A stretch of DNA of 64,000 bases, from NCBI RefSeq assembly GCF_001719165.1, contig NZ_CP017057.1:496001-560000 (forward strand), given 5' to 3'. Shown piece after piece: positions 19,325-27,788 of the stretch. The DNA comes from Erythrobacter litoralis. Its GTDB lineage: Bacteria > Pseudomonadota > Alphaproteobacteria > Sphingomonadales > Sphingomonadaceae. The translations under genes and the position numbers were made by a program. The notes under the pieces were generated by a model. That model ran no database searches. It saw only the letters and a program-made list of their open reading frames with translations, and was not told the origin of the DNA. Within the stretch, counting starts at the first letter, position 1. Each line of letters begins with the position of its first letter.

Positions 19325-19936
19325 ATGACTGACGACAATCGCGCAGCCGTGTTCGACGTGGGCCGGGTGCTGTTCCAGTGGCAGCTGCGCGCCCTGTTCG
19401 AAAAGCTGATCGACGATCCCGAACGGCTCGACTGGTTCTGCACCCATGTTGTCAGCGAGGAATGGCACTTCCAGCACGATCGCGGCACCCCGCTTGCCGA
19501 AATGCTGCCCGCGCGCATGGCCGAGTTTCCCGAGCATGCCCTGCTCATCGCCGCCTATGCCGCGCGCTTCAACGAGACCGTGCCGGGCGAGGTCGAGGGG
19601 GTGCACGACATCGTCCGCCGTCTCGCGGAGCGCGGCGTGCCGCTTTACTGCCTGACCAATTTCGGGGACGAGCTGTTCGCCCGGTTCCGGCCCGCACAGC
19701 CGATCTTCGATCTGTTCGAGGACATCGTCGTTTCGGGGACGGAGCGAATCGCAAAGCCCGATCCGCGCATCTACGAAATTCTCGAACGGCGCAGCGGTCG
19801 CCCCGGCCGCGCGCTGTTCTTCACCGACGACAATCCCGCCAATGTCGAGGCAGCGCGCGCCCGCGGATGGGACGCGCACCTCTTCACCGATGCCGCCACG
19901 CTCGAGGCGCAGCTGGCCGCATCAGGCCTGCTCTGA
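19325..19936 (+). CDS. HAD superfamily hydrolase, YihX-like
   Basis: This 203-residue protein has motif I VFDVGRVLF with the nucleophile Asp at about residue 10, motif II CLTNFG, motif III Lys in AKPDPRIY and motif IV FFTDDNPANVEAA. The second Asp of motif I is Gly, as in YihX-type sugar phosphatases and related HAD-IA enzymes. It probably dephosphorylates a small sugar phosphate; the substrate cannot be told. I use the ATG at 19325, with a GGGGG run upstream, over an ATG four codons earlier. Confidence 0.88.
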   Translation: MTDDNRAAVFDVGRVLFQWQLRALFEKLIDDPERLDWFCTHVVSEEWHFQHDRGTPLAEMLPARMAEFPEHALLIAAYAARFNETVPGEVEGVHDIVRRLAERGVPLYCLTNFGDELFARFRPAQPIFDLFEDIVVSGTERIAKPDPRIYEILERRSGRPGRALFFTDDNPANVEAARARGWDAHLFTDAATLEAQLAASGLL

Positions 19937-19940
19937 GACG

Positions 19941-19991
19941 AAAATGCCCCCGGAAGCGCGCCCGGTTGGGGGAGGGGCGCGCGCCGGGGGC
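19941..19991 (-). terminator. Long interrupted hairpin terminator between convergent genes
   Basis: The outer stem is GCCCCCGG (19946-19953) with CCGGGGGC (19984-19991). The inner stem is GCGCGCCC (19956-19963) with GGGCGCGC (19975-19982). On the minus strand it is followed by CATTTTC, so it best serves the gene at 20054-20389. Confidence 0.7.
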
Positions 19992-20053
19992 GGGAAGTCG
20001 CCCGCTGTGGAGAGGTGTGCGGGCGGGGGGGATCAGGAAAGGCGAGTTGCGGC

Positions 20054-20389
20054 TCAGTTGCCGTTGCACTTTGCCAGCTTGTCGGCTTCGAGTTCCTTGC
20101 CGCGCGCGGTGAAGGCCGTGATTTCGCCGAATTCGCGGTTGAGGTCGCGGCAGACGTTGATTGGGCGCGACGTGCCCTTGTTGGCGACGCAGATGTCGTT
20201 CTTGCAGGCCCAGGCGACGCCGCCGGCGACCGCGCGCTCGTCGCTCGCCGGCTGGGCGAGCTTGGCGATGTAATAGGGCCCGTCCTTGGCTTCGAGCGGG
20301 GCGGGTGCGGTGGCGACGCCGAAGACCGCAGCCGTGTAGGCGAGCGCGGCGACGAAGATCGAGAGGCGATTGGTGCGGGAGAGGGTCAT
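20054..20389 (-). CDS. CC_3452-type small secreted protein
   Basis: This 111-residue protein has a signal peptide (about residues 1-34). The mature domain has the spacing of CC_3452 proteins: YIAKLAQPASDERAVAGG, a W-x-C...C pair (AWACKNDICVAN), SRPINVCRDL and a C-terminal KLAKCNGN. The four cysteines suggest two disulphides in the periplasm. Function unknown. It is divergent from an HxlR regulator, with palindromic sites between. Confidence 0.8.
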   Translation of the reverse strand: MTLSRTNRLSIFVAALAYTAAVFGVATAPAPLEAKDGPYYIAKLAQPASDERAVAGGVAWACKNDICVANKGTSRPINVCRDLNREFGEITAFTARGKELEADKLAKCNGN

Positions 20390-20433
20390 TGGCTTGGTCC
20401 TTTCGCAGGCGGGTCTTCGAATTGTTTTTTGCA

Positions 20434-20506
20434 GTGCAACGTTTCGATTCGAAACTCATTGCACGAGCCCCACTAGCTCACCATGTTGTAAGTTGCAACT
20501 CGAAAC
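20434..20506. promoter_or_regulatory. Nested palindrome and repeat sites, putative HxlR operator
   Basis: GTTTCGATTCGAAAC (20441-20455) is a perfect 15-bp palindrome. It lies within an outer inverted repeat GTGCAA (20434-20439) and TTGCAC (20459-20464). Downstream, GTTGCAAC (20492-20499) is an 8-bp palindrome directly followed by TCGAAAC (20500-20506), repeating the right arm of the first site. Position between the small secreted gene and hxlR suggests a regulator binding region. Confidence 0.55.
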
Positions 20507-20609
20507 CTAAATTTATTTCCGTCTCGGCTGCAGCACGACAATTTGCCAGCGCCGCGAATGCGGCTAGAGTGCGACGGCTTTCGAAAAAACAGATGCGAGA
20601 GGAATGGAC

Positions 20610-21179
20610 ATGGGCGATGTAAGGGAGCCGCTGCGCGATCTCATCGAATGCGGCCTGCCGCAGGCTCTCGAGGTCATGGGTGAACGCTGGTCCTTCATGA
20701 TCCTGCGCGCGAGCTTCAACGGCCTCAAGCATTTCGAGGAATTCCTGAGCGAGCTCGGGATTGCCCGCAACATCCTCTCCAATCGCCTCGCCAAGCTGGT
20801 CGAGCACGGCATCCTGCGGCGCGAACCGTGCGAGGACGACCGGCGCAAGATCGAATACCGCCTCACGGCCAAGGGCTTCGACCTGCTCCCCGCGATGATC
20901 GCGCTGCGTCAGTGGGGTCAGAAATACGGCAGCGAGCCGGTCAAGGAGGACCCCGTGCTTGTCGATGCGCGCGATCGGCTGCCGATCGGTCCGGTCTCCA
21001 TCCTGGCCCATGACGGCCGGATCCTCAGCCATGAGGATCTCTGGCTGACGCGCCGCATCGATCTCGGCAGGCGCGCCGACGGCACCGTGGCCGAGCCGGG
21101 AGCCGGCCTCGCGCGCGGCGACGTCGCCGATCTCGACGCCGCCCGGAAAGCTCCGGACCGGAAATCCGCCGCAGGGTGA
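20610..21179 (+). CDS. HxlR family transcriptional regulator
   Basis: This 189-residue regulator has the HxlR winged-helix domain: GERWSFMILRASFNGLKHFEEFLSELG is the family pattern, followed by NILSNRLAKLVEHGIL and the wing YRLTAKG. A C-terminal extension of about 90 residues is unusual for the minimal 100-120 residue form but common in alphaproteobacterial members. AGAGGA lies 6 bases before the ATG at 20610; the ATG at 20604 abuts the ribosome site and is less likely. HxlR proteins often sense electrophiles or redox stress; the signal here is unknown. Confidence 0.9.
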   Translation: MGDVREPLRDLIECGLPQALEVMGERWSFMILRASFNGLKHFEEFLSELGIARNILSNRLAKLVEHGILRREPCEDDRRKIEYRLTAKGFDLLPAMIALRQWGQKYGSEPVKEDPVLVDARDRLPIGPVSILAHDGRILSHEDLWLTRRIDLGRRADGTVAEPGAGLARGDVADLDAARKAPDRKSAAG

Positions 21180-21219
21180 TTTTTCGCCCGCCGAACCCGC
21201 TTTCAGAAACAGGTGAGAC

Positions 21220-23001
21220 ATGAGCCGGGTCGCCGCGGCGGACGTCCACGACATCCTGCGCCGCACTTTCGGCTTTTCCGGCTTTCGCGGGCAGCAGGAG
21301 GCGGTCGTCACCCGCGTACTCGCGGGGCTGCCGACGCTCGCCCTGATGCCGACGGGGGCGGGCAAGTCGCTCTGCTATCAGCTCCCCGCGCTCGCGCTCG
21401 ACGGCACGGCCATCGTCATTTCGCCCCTGATCGCGCTGATGCACGACCAGATCCGCGCCGCCGATGCGCTCGGCATCCGCGCCGCCTCTATGACCTCGGC
21501 CGATGCCGACAACGCCGCGACCGCCGAGGCGCTGCGGGCCGGCGAACTCGACCTCCTCTATGTCGCGCCTGAACGTGCCACCACGCCCGGTTTCGAAGCG
21601 CTTCTGGCGCAGGCGCGGCTGTCGCTCTTCGCGATCGACGAGGCGCATTGCGTGTCCGAATGGGGGCACGATTTCCGGCCCGATTACCGGATGCTGCGCC
21701 CCGTGCTCGACCGATTTCCCGATATCCCGCGTCTCGCGCTCACCGCGACTGCGGACGAAGTGACGCGCAGCGACGTGCTGCGCCAGCTCGGCATACCCGA
21801 AGACGGCCTGATCGTCGCCGGCTTCGATCGGCCCAACATCCGCTATGCCATCCATCCGCGCGGCAATGCGGGCCAGCAGGTCGCCGATTTCGTGAAACGC
21901 ACGAGCGGGGCGGGGATCGTCTACGCCACCAGCCGCGCCGCGACCGAGCAGATCGCGCAGCATATCGCGAAGACGGGTCGCCCGACCAGCTTCTACCATG
22001 CCGGCCTGCCCCCTGAGCGGCGCAGCGCGGTGCAGGCCCAATTCGTCGGCTCGGAGGACATGGTGATGGTCGCGACCATCGCCTTCGGCATGGGGATCGA
22101 CAAGCCCGACGTGCGCTTCGTCGTCCATGCGGGCCTCCCCAAATCGATCGAAGCCTATTACCAGGAAACCGGCCGCGCCGGGCGCGACGGGGACCCGGCG
22201 GAAGCCGCGCTGCTGTGGAGCCCCAACGATTTCGCCCGCGCCCGCCAGCGCCTGTCCGAGGTTGAGGAGCATCGCCTCGCCAGCGAGCGCGCCCGGCTCG
22301 ACGCCCTTGCCGGGCTGGTCGAGACACCGGGCTGCCGCCGCGCGATCCTCCTGAAGCATTTCGGCGAGGATCCGCCCCTAGCCTGCGGCAATTGCGACAA
22401 TTGCGACAACCCGCCCAAGGTCGTCGATACGACCGAGCTCGCGCGCAAGCTGCTTTCTGCGGTGTACCGCACCGGGCAGAGCTTCGGCATGGGCCATGTC
22501 GAGAAGGTCCTGCTCGGCCGCGAGGATGATCGCGTGCGCCAGCGCGGGCATGACAGTCTGTCCGTCTACGGCATCGTCGGCGAAGACGAGGCGCCGCTGC
22601 TGCGCCCGCTGATGCGCAGCCTCACGGCGCACGGCATGCTGGTGACGACCGAACATGGCGGCCTCGCGCTGGGACCGTCGGCGCGCGCGGTGCTCAAGGG
22701 CGAGCGGCCGGTCGCCATTGCCGAACCCCCGGCGAAGAAGCGCCGCAAAGCCCGCACGCAGGCGGCGAACCCGATCGGCGATCCGCTGTTCGACGCGCTG
22801 CGCGCCAAGCGCAAGGAGCTGGCGAGCGAGCGGGGCGTGCCCGCCTATGTCATCTTCCACGACAGCGTGCTGCGCGACATGGCGACGCACCGGCCCGAAA
22901 CGCTGCGCGAACTGGGCGAATTGCAGGGCGTGGGCGCCAAGAAACTGGAGACCTACGGGGCCGAATTCATCGCCGTCATCCGCGAATCCTTCAGCGCCTG
23001 A
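21220..23001 (+). CDS. recQ: ATP-dependent DNA helicase RecQ
   Basis: This 593-residue 3'-5' helicase of the RecF pathway and replication repair has motif 0 FRGQQEAV, Walker A PTGAGKS, DEAH box IDEAHCVSEWGHDFRP, and motif VI ETGRAGRDG. The RQC zinc-binding cysteines lie in CRRAILLKHF to CGNCDNC. A C-terminal HRDC domain follows (about residues 520-590). This is the complete bacterial RecQ layout. Its last 11 bases overlap the convergent TonB-like gene. Confidence 0.97.
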   Translation: MSRVAAADVHDILRRTFGFSGFRGQQEAVVTRVLAGLPTLALMPTGAGKSLCYQLPALALDGTAIVISPLIALMHDQIRAADALGIRAASMTSADADNAATAEALRAGELDLLYVAPERATTPGFEALLAQARLSLFAIDEAHCVSEWGHDFRPDYRMLRPVLDRFPDIPRLALTATADEVTRSDVLRQLGIPEDGLIVAGFDRPNIRYAIHPRGNAGQQVADFVKRTSGAGIVYATSRAATEQIAQHIAKTGRPTSFYHAGLPPERRSAVQAQFVGSEDMVMVATIAFGMGIDKPDVRFVVHAGLPKSIEAYYQETGRAGRDGDPAEAALLWSPNDFARARQRLSEVEEHRLASERARLDALAGLVETPGCRRAILLKHFGEDPPLACGNCDNCDNPPKVVDTTELARKLLSAVYRTGQSFGMGHVEKVLLGREDDRVRQRGHDSLSVYGIVGEDEAPLLRPLMRSLTAHGMLVTTEHGGLALGPSARAVLKGERPVAIAEPPAKKRRKARTQAANPIGDPLFDALRAKRKELASERGVPAYVIFHDSVLRDMATHRPETLRELGELQGVGAKKLETYGAEFIAVIRESFSA

Positions 23002-23851
23002 CGACCTGCCGGTAGTCGATCCTTATCCGCACCCACGACCCGACCTGGGAACGGCCACCGACGACCGCGGGACGCACGCGGAATTGCCAGGTGGCCGCCA
23101 GCACGGCGCGCCCGATCTGCGATCCGGACGGGTTTTCGCCGAGCAGTTCGCAATCCTCGACCCGAAAATCGGGAACGGTCCTGCACACGATCAAGGCGCT
23201 GCCCGGGCCCGAGGCGGTCGAGAGATAGCCGGCGAGTTCCTGCCGCGTGGGTTCGCGATACCAGCGCGCGGCATACATCGGCTCGCCATTGGGCGCGGTC
23301 CCGACGCGTTCGCTGTCATTCGCAGCGCCTGGCGGGCCGGTATCGGCCGGACCGTAGTTACGGCCGGGCCGGATCACCGCCTTCGGGGGGGAAGGCCGCT
23401 TTTCCGGCTGGGCCGCGGGCGGGGCGGGCGGCGGGGAGGGCTGGGGGGACGGGCGCAGCGGCACCGGCGGCTCCAGGGCAGAGGGAAGCGGCACTTCGGG
23501 CGGTTCGAGCGGTGGCTGCTCCGCCCGCTCCGGTTCGGGAGGCCGCGGCACCGGCTCGACCTCGCTTTCGGCGGCCTCAGGCACTGCTTCCTCGACCGCT
23601 GGAGCGGTCTCCTCCTGCGCCACGTTGCGCGCCTCGAACGTCACCGGTGCGGGCGAATCGGGATCACCCTGGGTGACATTCCACCCGAGCGTCAGCAGCA
23701 GGGCGATGATCGCCAGTTCGGCGAGGATCGTCGCCGCGATACCGGCGACCCGGCGGCGGAGCGCGCCATCATCCGCGCCGCCGGCTGCAGGAAACGGCGC
23801 GGAATGATCGGCTGGAGGCTGATGGGCGGGGGGCAAGGAAAGTCGGGGCAA
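22991..23851 (-). CDS. TonB-like proline-rich periplasmic protein
   Basis: This 286-residue protein has a short cytoplasmic N-terminus and one membrane helix (about residues 34-57). A long Pro/Glu/Ala linker (about 65-160) follows, then a compact C-terminal domain (about 190-286) ending in a strand-rich WVRIRIDYR segment. This plan matches TonB energy transducers, but the C-terminal domain is only weakly similar and no exbB or exbD genes are adjacent. It could instead be a periplasmic cell-envelope linker. Confidence 0.65.
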   Translation of the reverse strand: MPRLSLPPAHQPPADHSAPFPAAGGADDGALRRRVAGIAATILAELAIIALLLTLGWNVTQGDPDSPAPVTFEARNVAQEETAPAVEEAVPEAAESEVEPVPRPPEPERAEQPPLEPPEVPLPSALEPPVPLRPSPQPSPPPAPPAAQPEKRPSPPKAVIRPGRNYGPADTGPPGAANDSERVGTAPNGEPMYAARWYREPTRQELAGYLSTASGPGSALIVCRTVPDFRVEDCELLGENPSGSQIGRAVLAATWQFRVRPAVVGGRSQVGSWVRIRIDYRQVVRR

Positions 23852-23945
23852 GCTCGGCTCGTGCGGAGAGAGGGGCGCTCCTCGCTAGCAGGATTCGTCG
23901 CTCATGGCAGAATCCATCTGTCGGCGAGGCGATCCGGCCGCCTTG

Positions 23946-24611
23946 TCACTCCGCCGCTTCGAGCAGTTCGACGCTTTCCCGTGTCGGTGGCAGCGCGTCG
24001 TCGGGGCGGTAACTCGCGCCCAGTTTCCTGGCGAGGTCGCGGGTTAGCAGGGCATTGAGAGCATTGCCGAGATTGGGATAACGACGCCCGACTTTCCGCA
24101 GAGCGTCCGCATCCCACTCGACATATCGCACGCCCTGCGGAGCGACCGTGGTCGCGGTCGTCTTGCGTTTCAGGACGAAGGCGATTTCGCCCACGAAATT
24201 GCCCTCGGGCAGGCGGAAAATGCGCTCGCCTTTCTGGACCGATATGATCCCGTCGAACACATAGAAGAGTGCGCCCGAAGGTTCGGCTTCGCGGGTGAGG
24301 ACGGTGCCCTCCGGGTCGTCGGCGACCTGCCACCGGGCGATTTTCAGAACGCGCCTGAACTGGCCCGGCGTGAGCGTTTCGAATGCATCGAACAGGCGCT
24401 TCTCGTCGGGCGATAGGCGGAAGGTCGTGCGTTCGAGCAGGACCTGTCCGAGCACGTAGAGATTCGCGAAGATCATCAGCACGCTCGTGACGATCGCGTC
24501 CCACAAGGGCGGGTCGAGCGCGAAGTAGTAATAGGCTATGTAGATGATCGTCGAGACGATGATGAGCGAACGCAGCGGCAGCTCGTCGCGGATGAAGAAC
24601 GCGAACAGCAT
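23946..24611 (-). CDS. Membrane protein with cyclic-nucleotide-binding domain (Popeye-like)
   Basis: This protein of at least 221 residues has two or three N-terminal membrane helices (about residues 1-60). A helical linker and a cyclic-nucleotide-binding beta-roll follow (about 100-185; LPEGNFVGEIAFVLKRKTTATT gives the phosphate-binding GEIAF loop). The arrangement resembles Popeye-domain proteins, which bind cAMP. The frame is open upstream back to the comM stop, and that stretch (PLIDFDPAWLIQIAAAL) looks coding, but it contains no ATG, GTG or TTG. I therefore give the first ATG, 24611. Confidence 0.75.
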   Translation of the reverse strand: MLFAFFIRDELPLRSLIIVSTIIYIAYYYFALDPPLWDAIVTSVLMIFANLYVLGQVLLERTTFRLSPDEKRLFDAFETLTPGQFRRVLKIARWQVADDPEGTVLTREAEPSGALFYVFDGIISVQKGERIFRLPEGNFVGEIAFVLKRKTTATTVAPQGVRYVEWDADALRKVGRRYPNLGNALNALLTRDLARKLGASYRPDDALPPTRESVELLEAAE

Positions 24612-24671
24612 CAGCGCGGCGGCGATCTGGATCAGCCAGGCGGGGTCGAAGTCGATGAGTGGGTCCGATTG

Positions 24672-26168
24672 CTATCTGGTGCCGATGAACTGGCGATAGC
24701 TCAAAGCCTCGGCTATGTGGACCCTTCCCACGCCGTCGCTTCCTGTCAGGTCCGCGATCGTGCGCGCAACCCTCAGCATCCTGGTATAGGCGCGCGCGGA
24801 CAGGCGCAGCTTTTCCGCCGCCTGCATCAGCAGCACCCGGCCCGCTTCGTCGGGCGCGCCGAACGTCTCGAGCTTCTCGCCTTCGAGCTCGGCATTGGAA
24901 CGTACGCCGCGCGCCTTCTGGACTTCGCGCGCCGCCGCGACCCGTGCGGCGACCGCCGCGCTGACCTCGCTTGGCGGCGGCAAAGCGAGGTCCATCGCCG
25001 AGACCGCAGCGACATGGACATGGAGGTCGATCCGGTCGAGCAGCGGGCCCGAAAGCCGCGCCTGATATTCGCTCGAGCAGCGGGGACCCCGTGCGCAGAC
25101 ATGGCCCGGCTCGCCCGCATGGCCGCAGCGGCACGGATTCATCGCCGCGATCAGCTGGACCCGAGCCGGAAAGGTGACATGGGCATTGGCGCGCGCGACA
25201 TCGACCTGGCCCGTTTCGAACGGCTGGCGCAGCGAATCGAGCACGGCTCGCTGGAATTCGGGCAGTTCGTCGAGGAACAGGACGCCGAGATGGGCGAGGC
25301 TGACCTCTCCCGGGCGTACTTTCAGCCCGCCGCCGGTGAGCGCCGCCATGCTCGCCGAATGGTGCGGCGCGCGGAAGGGTCGCGCGCGGCTGATCCGCCC
25401 GGCTTCGAGCGCGCCTGCGACAGATTGCACCATCGACACTTCGAGCGCTTCGGTAGGGGTCAGCTCGGGAAGGATGCCGGGAAGGCAGCTTGCAAGCAGG
25501 CTCTTGCCCGATCCGGGCGGGCCGACCATCAGCAGGTTGTGCCCGCCCGCCGCTGCGATCTCGAGCGCGCGCTTGGCGGTCTCCTGCCCCTTGACCCGCG
25601 CAAGGTCGGGCGCGGGCGCCGCCTCGGCGATGCCGCCGCGTTCCGGTTCGGGCAGGACGGTCGAACCCTTGAGATGGGAGAGCAGGCTCGACAGGTCCTT
25701 CGGCGCGAGCACCGGTATCCCGCTCGCCCAGCGCGCTTCGGGGCCTTGCTCTGCGGGGCAGATGAGGCCCGCCTCCGCCTCGCTCGCATGGAGCGCGGCG
25801 ACGAGCACGCCGGGGCTCGCGACGATGCGCCCGTCCAATGCGAGTTCGCCGACCGCGATCCAGTCGCCCAATTGCTCGGCATCGGTGACGCCCATCGCCG
25901 CTAGCAGGGCGAGCGCGATCGGCAGGTCGTAATGCGATCCGTCCTTGGGCAGGTCGGCCGGCGATAGGTTGATCGTGATCCGCTTGGGCGGGAGCGACAG
26001 GCCCATCGCCGAAAGCGCCGCCTGAACCCGCTCGCGGCTCTCGCTCACCGCCTTGTCGGCAAGCCCGACGATCGCGAAGCGCGGAAGGCCGGACGCGACC
26101 TGGCACTGCACCTCGACCTTGCGTGCCTCGAGCCCGAGAGAGGCCACCGTTCTCACCAGAGCGACCAC
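24672..26168 (-). CDS. comM: YifB/ComM family Mg-chelatase-like AAA ATPase
   Basis: This 498-residue protein has an N-terminal Lon-like domain (RTVASLGLEARKVEVQCQV start), then Walker A GPPGSGKS, VLFLDELPEF Walker B and a C-terminal Mg-chelatase subdomain with AMNPCRCGHAG. ComM is a branch-migration helicase that extends heteroduplex DNA during natural transformation. GTG 26168 is the start: GGAGG lies 6 bases upstream and the length then fits the family (about 500). The downstream cyclic-nucleotide-binding gene follows closely. Confidence 0.94.
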   Translation of the reverse strand: MVALVRTVASLGLEARKVEVQCQVASGLPRFAIVGLADKAVSESRERVQAALSAMGLSLPPKRITINLSPADLPKDGSHYDLPIALALLAAMGVTDAEQLGDWIAVGELALDGRIVASPGVLVAALHASEAEAGLICPAEQGPEARWASGIPVLAPKDLSSLLSHLKGSTVLPEPERGGIAEAAPAPDLARVKGQETAKRALEIAAAGGHNLLMVGPPGSGKSLLASCLPGILPELTPTEALEVSMVQSVAGALEAGRISRARPFRAPHHSASMAALTGGGLKVRPGEVSLAHLGVLFLDELPEFQRAVLDSLRQPFETGQVDVARANAHVTFPARVQLIAAMNPCRCGHAGEPGHVCARGPRCSSEYQARLSGPLLDRIDLHVHVAAVSAMDLALPPPSEVSAAVAARVAAAREVQKARGVRSNAELEGEKLETFGAPDEAGRVLLMQAAEKLRLSARAYTRMLRVARTIADLTGSDGVGRVHIAEALSYRQFIGTR

Positions 26169-26313
26169 GGCGCCCTCCCCGCAAAGCCCAGCCGTAGGGG
26201 CGAGAGTGCAGGGTAAAGAGAGACTTGTCGAGCGGCTACGTACCCGTGCGCAATACCTTTGAAAGCATAATCCTTGGCAAAATCGAAGCCACGGCAAGTC
26301 CATTTCTGCGGCC

Positions 26314-27357
26314 ATGCAAAAGCTTGCCGCTCTGCTTCTTGCCTTGATCCATCTCGCGCTCCTGCCCGGTGCCGCCTCGGCGCAGCATCATGTCGGCCAG
26401 AGCGGGGGTGCCATGTCGCCGGCCGGAACCCGAACGGTGATGGTCGAGCGGTGGGTCGAGGAATGGGACCCGGCCCTCGGGCGGTGGGTCCGGGTGAGCG
26501 AACCGGTGGTGCGCCCCGTTTCTCGAACGAGCGATATTGTCCCCGCCGTCGCCATTACCCGGCAGGGGCTTGCCGCCTCGCGCCATGCGCTGCCCGTCCC
26601 GCGCGGTGTTCCGGGGGCTGCGTCGGCGCTGCGATACGGGCCTTTCCGGGTGATCGACGAACACCGCGCCGCCCTGCTCGGCGCGACCGACGCGGCGACG
26701 CCCAGCCAGTTCGACGCCATGCTGCGCGATTTTCCGGATCTTGCGATGATCGAACTGGTCGAGGCGCCGGGAACCAGCAATGACATAGCGAACCTCGCGC
26801 TCGGCCGGCGGATCCGCGCCGCCGGGATCGCGACGCACGTTCCTGCGGGCGGATCGGTGCGCTCCGGCGCGGTCGAGCTGTTCCTTGCAGGGCAGGCTCG
26901 TACGATCGCCCCGGGCGCGCTGTTCGCGGTGCACAGCTGGCTCGACAGCCATGGCCGCGAGGCGGAAGACTTCGCACCCGACGCGCCCGCCCATCGCATG
27001 TATATCGACTATTACGTCGAGATGGGGCTGAGCGAACAGCGCGCGCGCGCCTTTTATGCGATGACCAATTCGGTCCCGCATGCCAGCGCCCTGTGGCTGC
27101 GAGCCGACGAGATGCGCCACTGGATCGCCTCGGAATGGCATCACGGCGGTCCGCAGCGGACCCTGGCGCAGAGGATCGCCGCCCCTGCGCCGGCCTTCTC
27201 CTTCGTCGAGGGCGCGATCGCCTTGCCGGCGATCGACCTACCCGAGCCGGGCGCGCTTGCGCGGTTCCCCGGAGCGCTGGCCCAGCCGGGCATCGACTAT
27301 GCCGACGTCACTGCGGCGACGCTGGCCTGGGGCGCGTTTGGCAGGCTCGAAATCTGA
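26314..27357 (+). CDS. Secreted ClpP-like serine hydrolase (COG3904-like)
   Basis: This 347-residue protein has a signal peptide (about residues 1-23, ending ASAQ). Residues 145-210 carry a ClpP/crotonase-type core: IELVEAPGTSNDIANLALGR, then RAAGIATHVPAGGSVRSGAVELFLAG with Ser184 in the nucleophile position, and GALFAVHSW with His207. In related periplasmic proteins the elbow reads CASACxLIFxAG; here the cysteines are absent. I infer a periplasmic protease-like fold; activity and substrate are unknown. It is divergent from comM and stands alone. Confidence 0.65.
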   Translation: MQKLAALLLALIHLALLPGAASAQHHVGQSGGAMSPAGTRTVMVERWVEEWDPALGRWVRVSEPVVRPVSRTSDIVPAVAITRQGLAASRHALPVPRGVPGAASALRYGPFRVIDEHRAALLGATDAATPSQFDAMLRDFPDLAMIELVEAPGTSNDIANLALGRRIRAAGIATHVPAGGSVRSGAVELFLAGQARTIAPGALFAVHSWLDSHGREAEDFAPDAPAHRMYIDYYVEMGLSEQRARAFYAMTNSVPHASALWLRADEMRHWIASEWHHGGPQRTLAQRIAAPAPAFSFVEGAIALPAIDLPEPGALARFPGALAQPGIDYADVTAATLAWGAFGRLEI

Positions 27358-27530
27358 AGGGGCGATGTGCCCTCGACACCCTTGCAGGCTTGACTCGCGA
27401 GCCGCCATCCCATAGTGGCGCGCGCCTGTTGATGTTGCGGCCGGGCCATGCCTTATCGCTGCAATCGGAACGAGACGGACCGGAAAGCGCTTGTTAGGCG
27501 AACCCGGCCTGCCAGTATATCGAGGACGAC

Positions 27531-27665
27531 ATGAAGCGGACTTTCCAGCCAAGCAATCTCGTGCGCAAGCGCCGCCACGGCTTTTTCGCGCGCAAGGCAA
27601 CCCCCGGTGGCCGCAAGGTCCTGCGCCTGCGTCGCCGTCGCGGCCGTAAGAAGCTTTCCGCGTGA
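27531..27665 (+). CDS. rpmH: Large ribosomal subunit protein bL34
   Basis: This 44-residue very basic protein reads [18 protein letters not shown] and ends GRKKLSA, the standard L34 signature. It binds 23S rRNA in the large subunit. It heads the conserved rpmH-rnpA-yidD-yidC block. The 173-base upstream gap probably holds its promoter, but I could not place the elements with confidence. Confidence 0.97.
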   Translation: MKRTFQPSNLVRKRRHGFFARKATPGGRKVLRLRRRRGRKKLSA

Positions 27666-27748
27666 TTCCGGCTGCGCGCGGGGGATGTCCCGCGTGCCCG
27701 GTAGCCTGAGGGCAGGCGGCATGACCGGTCCGGCCCGCATTCTTGCCG

Positions 27749-27770
27749 AGCCCCCTTCCGGGGGCTTTTT
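27749..27770 (+). terminator. Intrinsic terminator between rpmH and rnpA
   Basis: AGCCCCC (27749-27755), TTCC loop and GGGGGCT (27760-27766) followed by TTTT make a strong stem of 7 bp with a T-run. It lies inside the 123-base gap between rpmH and rnpA, two genes usually co-transcribed, and would reduce rnpA expression relative to rpmH. Confidence 0.85.
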
Positions 27771-27788
27771 GCGTTTGAGACCGGACGC

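Noticed and set aside
23902..26184. 760-codon minus-strand frame over comM and the cyclic-nucleotide-binding gene
   Set aside because: Runs in a different frame from comM and shows only Arg/Gly/Pro-rich sequence.
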